Below are positions 60,379-64,000 of a stretch of 64,000 nucleotides of DNA, one piece after another. Numbering within the stretch: position 1 is the first letter of the stretch; each line of letters begins with the position of its first letter. Source of the stretch: Litoditis marina (Eukaryota > Nematoda > Chromadorea > Rhabditida > Rhabditidae); assembly GCA_964036275.1 (NCBI GenBank), contig OZ038439.1, positions 62,001 through 126,000 of the forward strand. The letters are read 5' to 3'. The notes beneath the pieces are model-generated. The model had not been told where the DNA came from, made no database searches, and was given only the letters and a program-made list of their open reading frames with translations. A program made the translations under genes and the position numbers.

Positions 60379-60462
60379 AAAATACAACCAATTAAACACA
60401 GTCGCGTCGGGAAAAATGATTGAAATCGTTTCCCGGCGCGACTATATTGAATTGGTTGTAAT
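60379..60462. repeat. Foldback hairpin, 84 bp
   Basis: AATACAACCAATTAAACACA..GTCGCGTCGGGAAA pairs with TTTCCCGGCGCGAC..AATTGGTTGTAATT around a short loop. Confidence 0.75.
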
Positions 60463-60763
60463 TTGTTGATTGGTGTTCTCGTCAGGCTCTGGAGACAGTG
60501 TATCCACCGACACGTCGCCAACTCTCGCCTCGTGTTAGGTTTGTGCAATGAAACCCAGCAGTATACTTTCCACCTAACTTTGAGACGCTCGAGTGAAACT
60601 CCCTTCACTCAACAGTTTGGAAAGTAGCGTTATGATAGAGCACTTGTCTGTTCTTCAACGCCCGTCCCAGTTTGTTTAAATACGAGTTTTCGAGCAATCA
60701 AATTTTTGTAACGTGCAGTTTCATGACATTATCAGTCAGAATTGTTCTACCATTTTCGAAACC

Positions 60764-61455
60764 AAACCGTTTCCATGTGTCGTATACGGAAACTGTCAGA
60801 GTATATGGAATGACGTCTAAATTACATCAATTCATGGTGTCTACTTGCCTTTTCACGTGGTTTTCCACGACTTTTTTCTCTTTCTACACGTTGTACCATC
60901 CCGGAACGAAACGTCACCGTTTCTATGAGTTGTAACTGCCAGAGTACATGGCATGACGTCAAAATTCCACGTGGATTTACATGACTTTTTCCGCACTTTT
61001 CTCACGTGCTACTTTTTCCGAACCAAACCCTTTCAATGTGTCGTACGGTAACTGTCAAAGTACAGGGCATAACATCCAGATTAAAATCATTTATAGTGCT
61101 TACTTTCCCTTTCACGTGGATTCACATGTCTATTAACTCACGTTTTACACGTTTCACCGTTTCCATGTGTCGTATACGGTAACTGTCAGAGTACAGTGTA
61201 ACCTCCAAACGTGAAACCAAACGTACACTTCCCTTTTCACGTGGTTAACATAATGTTTTCTCACGTTTCACACGTTAAACCGATTCGGGAACCAAACCCT
61301 TTCAATGTGTCAAATAGGATAGCTGTCAAAGTACGCGTGATGACTTCCAAATTGGAGCCATTTGTAGTACCTACTTCCATTTTCACGTGGTTTTACATGA
61401 CTTTCTTTCATTTCTGTACATTTTACCGTTTCCATGTGTCGTATACGGTAGCTGC
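60764..61455. repeat. Six degenerate tandem units with CACGTG sites
   Basis: Units of about 115-150 bp, each with a CCGTTTCCATGTGTCGTATAC-like block, then AACTGTCAGAGTAC, then a TTTTCACGTGGTTT-like block. Starts near 60767, 60914, 61027, 61153, 61295 and 61423. The array ends about 470 bp upstream of the DM-domain start codon. Confidence 0.8.
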
Positions 61456-61924
61456 ATGACGCTAGAACGCGTCTCAAACGTGCTTACATTCAAAATCCCC
61501 CGGCAATCGCCTTTGTGCGTGACACAGAAAAGACTGCGTATATCCAACTGAAAATAGCACACATCTCTCCGTAATCAGTATGGGCAACGTGTGGAGCAGA
61601 AGCGCTCCCACTACTCGCACATTGCTCCCATTTCACCCCTCGCTGAACGCTTGGGTTCTAGACTTTCTGATTGTTCATTCTCTAATCATACAAACTGATA
61701 ATAGGTTAGACTGTGTTGCGTTATGGTAACAACTCTTAACTCAGCGAAAACTTTACTTGACCCATTCAAATTAGAAAACTTCGAACCTCGCGAACTTTAC
61801 CCCCTTTGTCGGCCTAGATAATGACTATGTATTTGAATATTGCCTGTTTCTGTTCCTGCTGTGACTTCTAGCTTGTTCAGTATCAATTGCTTCTGCACTC
61901 AAATCTATTTTCTCAGATTCTACC

Positions 61925-64000
61925 ATGACATCTCCGGAACCCTCTCCCAGCAAGAAATCCAACGACTGTCAGCGATTTTTCGGCTTCGGGAAGAAGATAC
62001 CAAAAGGTTTGTTGGTGAACCGAACGTACAACTCACATTCTTATCAAGGATCGATGTTATTGCACAGTTTGCATAAGTTTCTCCAGTCGCTGAGCTCTGC
62101 GTTTGAAACTGTTCAACTGCAGTTTGACCGCAAGGTTCTAATAACTCTGAAAATCGATATTAAGTTTGACCTCGTTTGTTTCAGACGTGAAACGTCACTG
62201 TGGAATGTGTCGTCAGCATGGTATAGTGGTCGAGACCAGAGGTCATCTGTGTCAGTTCAAGAACTGCAACTGCTGGAAGGTTTGTTTCAAGTTTTATATC
62301 ATGAACATAAAAATATACTATTTAGAAGGAAAATGTCAAACACATCAGGTTTGAAGAGCGATGCCTGCATCAAATGCACAGTATCTCACGTGTCACCTTT
62401 CACGTGATTATCTCATTACCATCTAGTTTCACGAGGCAAAATCGAACCCACTACTAAGCGTTTTCTGGGAATCTCCAAGAAAAATATTTTGAATACCGTG
62501 CGTCTCCTAAACATTATTGTTATCGGAATACAACTAGAGCAAAATCGTATCCAAAGCCAGATACCCAAGGTGGGATTGATGACTGGGATATTCCAGCATA
62601 CGTATTGTAGTGGTTTCTGATCTAGTAATTCTGGGAATAAAATCTAGAGTTGCATGTGCTGGTGCGCTTAGGCGTCAGCATGCTTTACACGTAGCGCCGT
62701 CACAAAGTACTCGTAAGCTGAGAGGCTCTCCCTGATCCTGAGATCCCTGAGATTTGCCCCCACGGTGTGCGAGGGGAATATAGATCTCATCTACTATATG
62801 AAATTTACACTGCACGTTAACAACAGTCACGTTTGAGTCACGTGATTATTTAAACACGTGAGAATAATTCAGGCACGTGAAAACTCAATGAAAAATACGT
62901 CCAATACTAGTTATTGACGTCAAATATGACTCTTCAATTTATTGCTAGTTACAGTTTATTACAATTTATTGCTAGTTGCTAGTGCTAGTTTGTTCAGTTA
63001 CAGCGGGCGAACTTGTTGTTTTAACGCTCTAACACGACTCACGTGACCGGCGTGTAACGAAAAAAGTTAATACTTTGTAATTCATATTGGGTTTCAGTGC
63101 AAACTAGTGCGCCAGCGTCGTTCGATCATGTCGACTCAGATTCGTCTTCGCAGAGAACAGGACAAGAAGTTCCAGGTAGGCTAAATGTTCACATGAAACG
63201 TTATACTTACGTTAAAAGTATGATTATATCTCCTGAAAACTATTTTACAACCTGTAACTATGAATCCCATGTAAACGATGGAACTAAAAGGTCACTTACT
63301 CTTCTTCAAGTACCTGGGGTTCCCTCTGATACTTGAAAGTGTTTTTGAGTAAAGTGAAAATGTCCAAAAACAATTTTTTGCCAAAACGGTTTGGAAATCC
63401 ACTATTCTCATCAAAGATAGAGGTTCCGTGAGGACCCAGAAGTATTTATCTCCTATCATGAGTTGTTTGTCTCAGAATTCGCTTATAATCAGTATTAGCT
63501 TGAAACGTGACAGAAGATAAGCGTTAAAGTAAGTAATACATCATTTAATTTGGTGTAATCTGCTTAAAAGATGTAATCGAACAAAAAATTCCCACCTACA
63601 TAATCGAAATGGATAGCCACAGCGCTGGATGAACAAATAATTATCGAGGGAGGATGGCAAAGAAAAATTCACCTTATTCTTCCCTCATTATGACGGATGC
63701 AAATCATACTGTTCACAGCGAAACCTGATCTTACAGTATGATTTGCTATTAACAAACACTATTTAACACAGGAAAAATGGATTTTAAGTGTGCGCTTTTT
63801 AGACAAATTGCTAGAAACAATAGTTTACACAGCCAACGATACATCTACAGTATGCTTCCATCAATCGAATGGAGTTATGCACAGAAAAAACGTACATTTA
63901 CCGTATGATTCCGTGAACTTTGCAAATTATCTCTAACCTTACATCATGTTCAGCGTACCACCGACGTGGCCGATGCTGATGTAGTTCCATGGGCCAACGA
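61925..64000 (+). CDS. DM-domain (doublesex/MAB-3 family) transcription factor, 5' part
   Basis: Exons 61925-62006, 62185-62279, 63098-63175 and 63954 onward (cut by the window end); phases 1, 0, 0 all fit. The DM domain begins just before the exon 1/2 join. It has CGMC, QHG, GH, then C-x4-C-x-C-x2-C and the basic recognition tail IMSTQIRLRREQDKKFQ, so all eight zinc ligands of the intertwined DM module are present. The gap between the second His and the next Cys is one residue, against three in the typical GHKRYC pattern. DM proteins are nuclear, bind DNA through the minor groove and control sexual differentiation; in nematodes this covers male-specific cells (mab-3, mab-23, dmd genes). Which ortholog this is cannot be settled here. 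The ATG lies 8 bp after a ttctcag acceptor. Introns 2 and 3 contain many CACGTG sites. Confidence 0.92.

Larger units (their letters stand above)
58390..61924. other. Upstream region of the DM-domain gene
   Basis: No supported gene. A minus-strand frame around 58421-58601 follows a ttttctag acceptor, but no upstream exon fits its phase. It holds the hairpin at 60379-60462 and the tandem repeat at 60764-61455. Confidence 0.5.

Noticed and set aside
60764..61455. CRISPR-like spaced repeats
   Set aside because: Units are degenerate, long and without constant repeat/variable spacer structure; the genome is eukaryotic.

Overview
The window looks like nuclear DNA of a Caenorhabditis-type nematode. 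It is AT-rich, with many short introns that use tttcag-like acceptors. Splice acceptors lie directly upstream of start codons, as expected for spliced-leader trans-splicing. It is dense in short inverted-repeat transposon relics (MITEs), and the gene families fit: astacin (NAS) metalloproteases, a small Ly6-like protein and a DM-domain transcription factor. All gene models below were built by hand from splice signals, reading phase and paralog comparison; no transcript evidence was available.

Positions 1-1620 hold the last two visible exons of an unidentified plus-strand gene. Positions 1843-41213 are a tandem and inverted cluster of four full-length astacin genes plus one broken fragment. 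Gene A (minus, 11623-1843) and gene B (plus, 16606-24758) are divergent. Between them lies a 3' fragment (plus, 12688-14703) interrupted by a MITE. Gene C (minus, 32833-25744) converges on B, and gene D (minus, 41213-35450) lies head-to-tail upstream of C. All four share 15 exons with the same phases and almost the same lengths. Each encodes a signal peptide, a propeptide with an FxGD-type aspartate switch, a furin-like RxRR site, an astacin catalytic domain, an EGF-like module, a CUB domain and an acidic tail. B, C and D are intact on paper. A keeps its frame but has lost the GT donor after exon 4, the exon carrying the furin-like site.

Positions 43141-48592 hold two small convergent genes. 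One is a glutamine-rich secreted protein of 110 residues. The other is a 141-residue Ly6-like, probably GPI-anchored protein whose second intron contains a 1.37 kb PIF/Harbinger-like element with TTA target duplications.

Positions 48.6-61.9 kb are mostly non-coding, with MITEs and one two-exon hypothetical gene (56585-58389). The right edge (61925-64000) is the 5' part of a DM-domain (doublesex/MAB-3) gene. Its upstream tandem repeat and introns carry twelve exact CACGTG sites in 2.2 kb.

About a dozen repeat families recur through introns and spacers. The most unusual is a terminal-inverted-repeat element of about 150-210 bp whose interior carries tRNA-like box A and box B promoter elements. 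It is present in seven copies, one with a different tRNA-like cassette.
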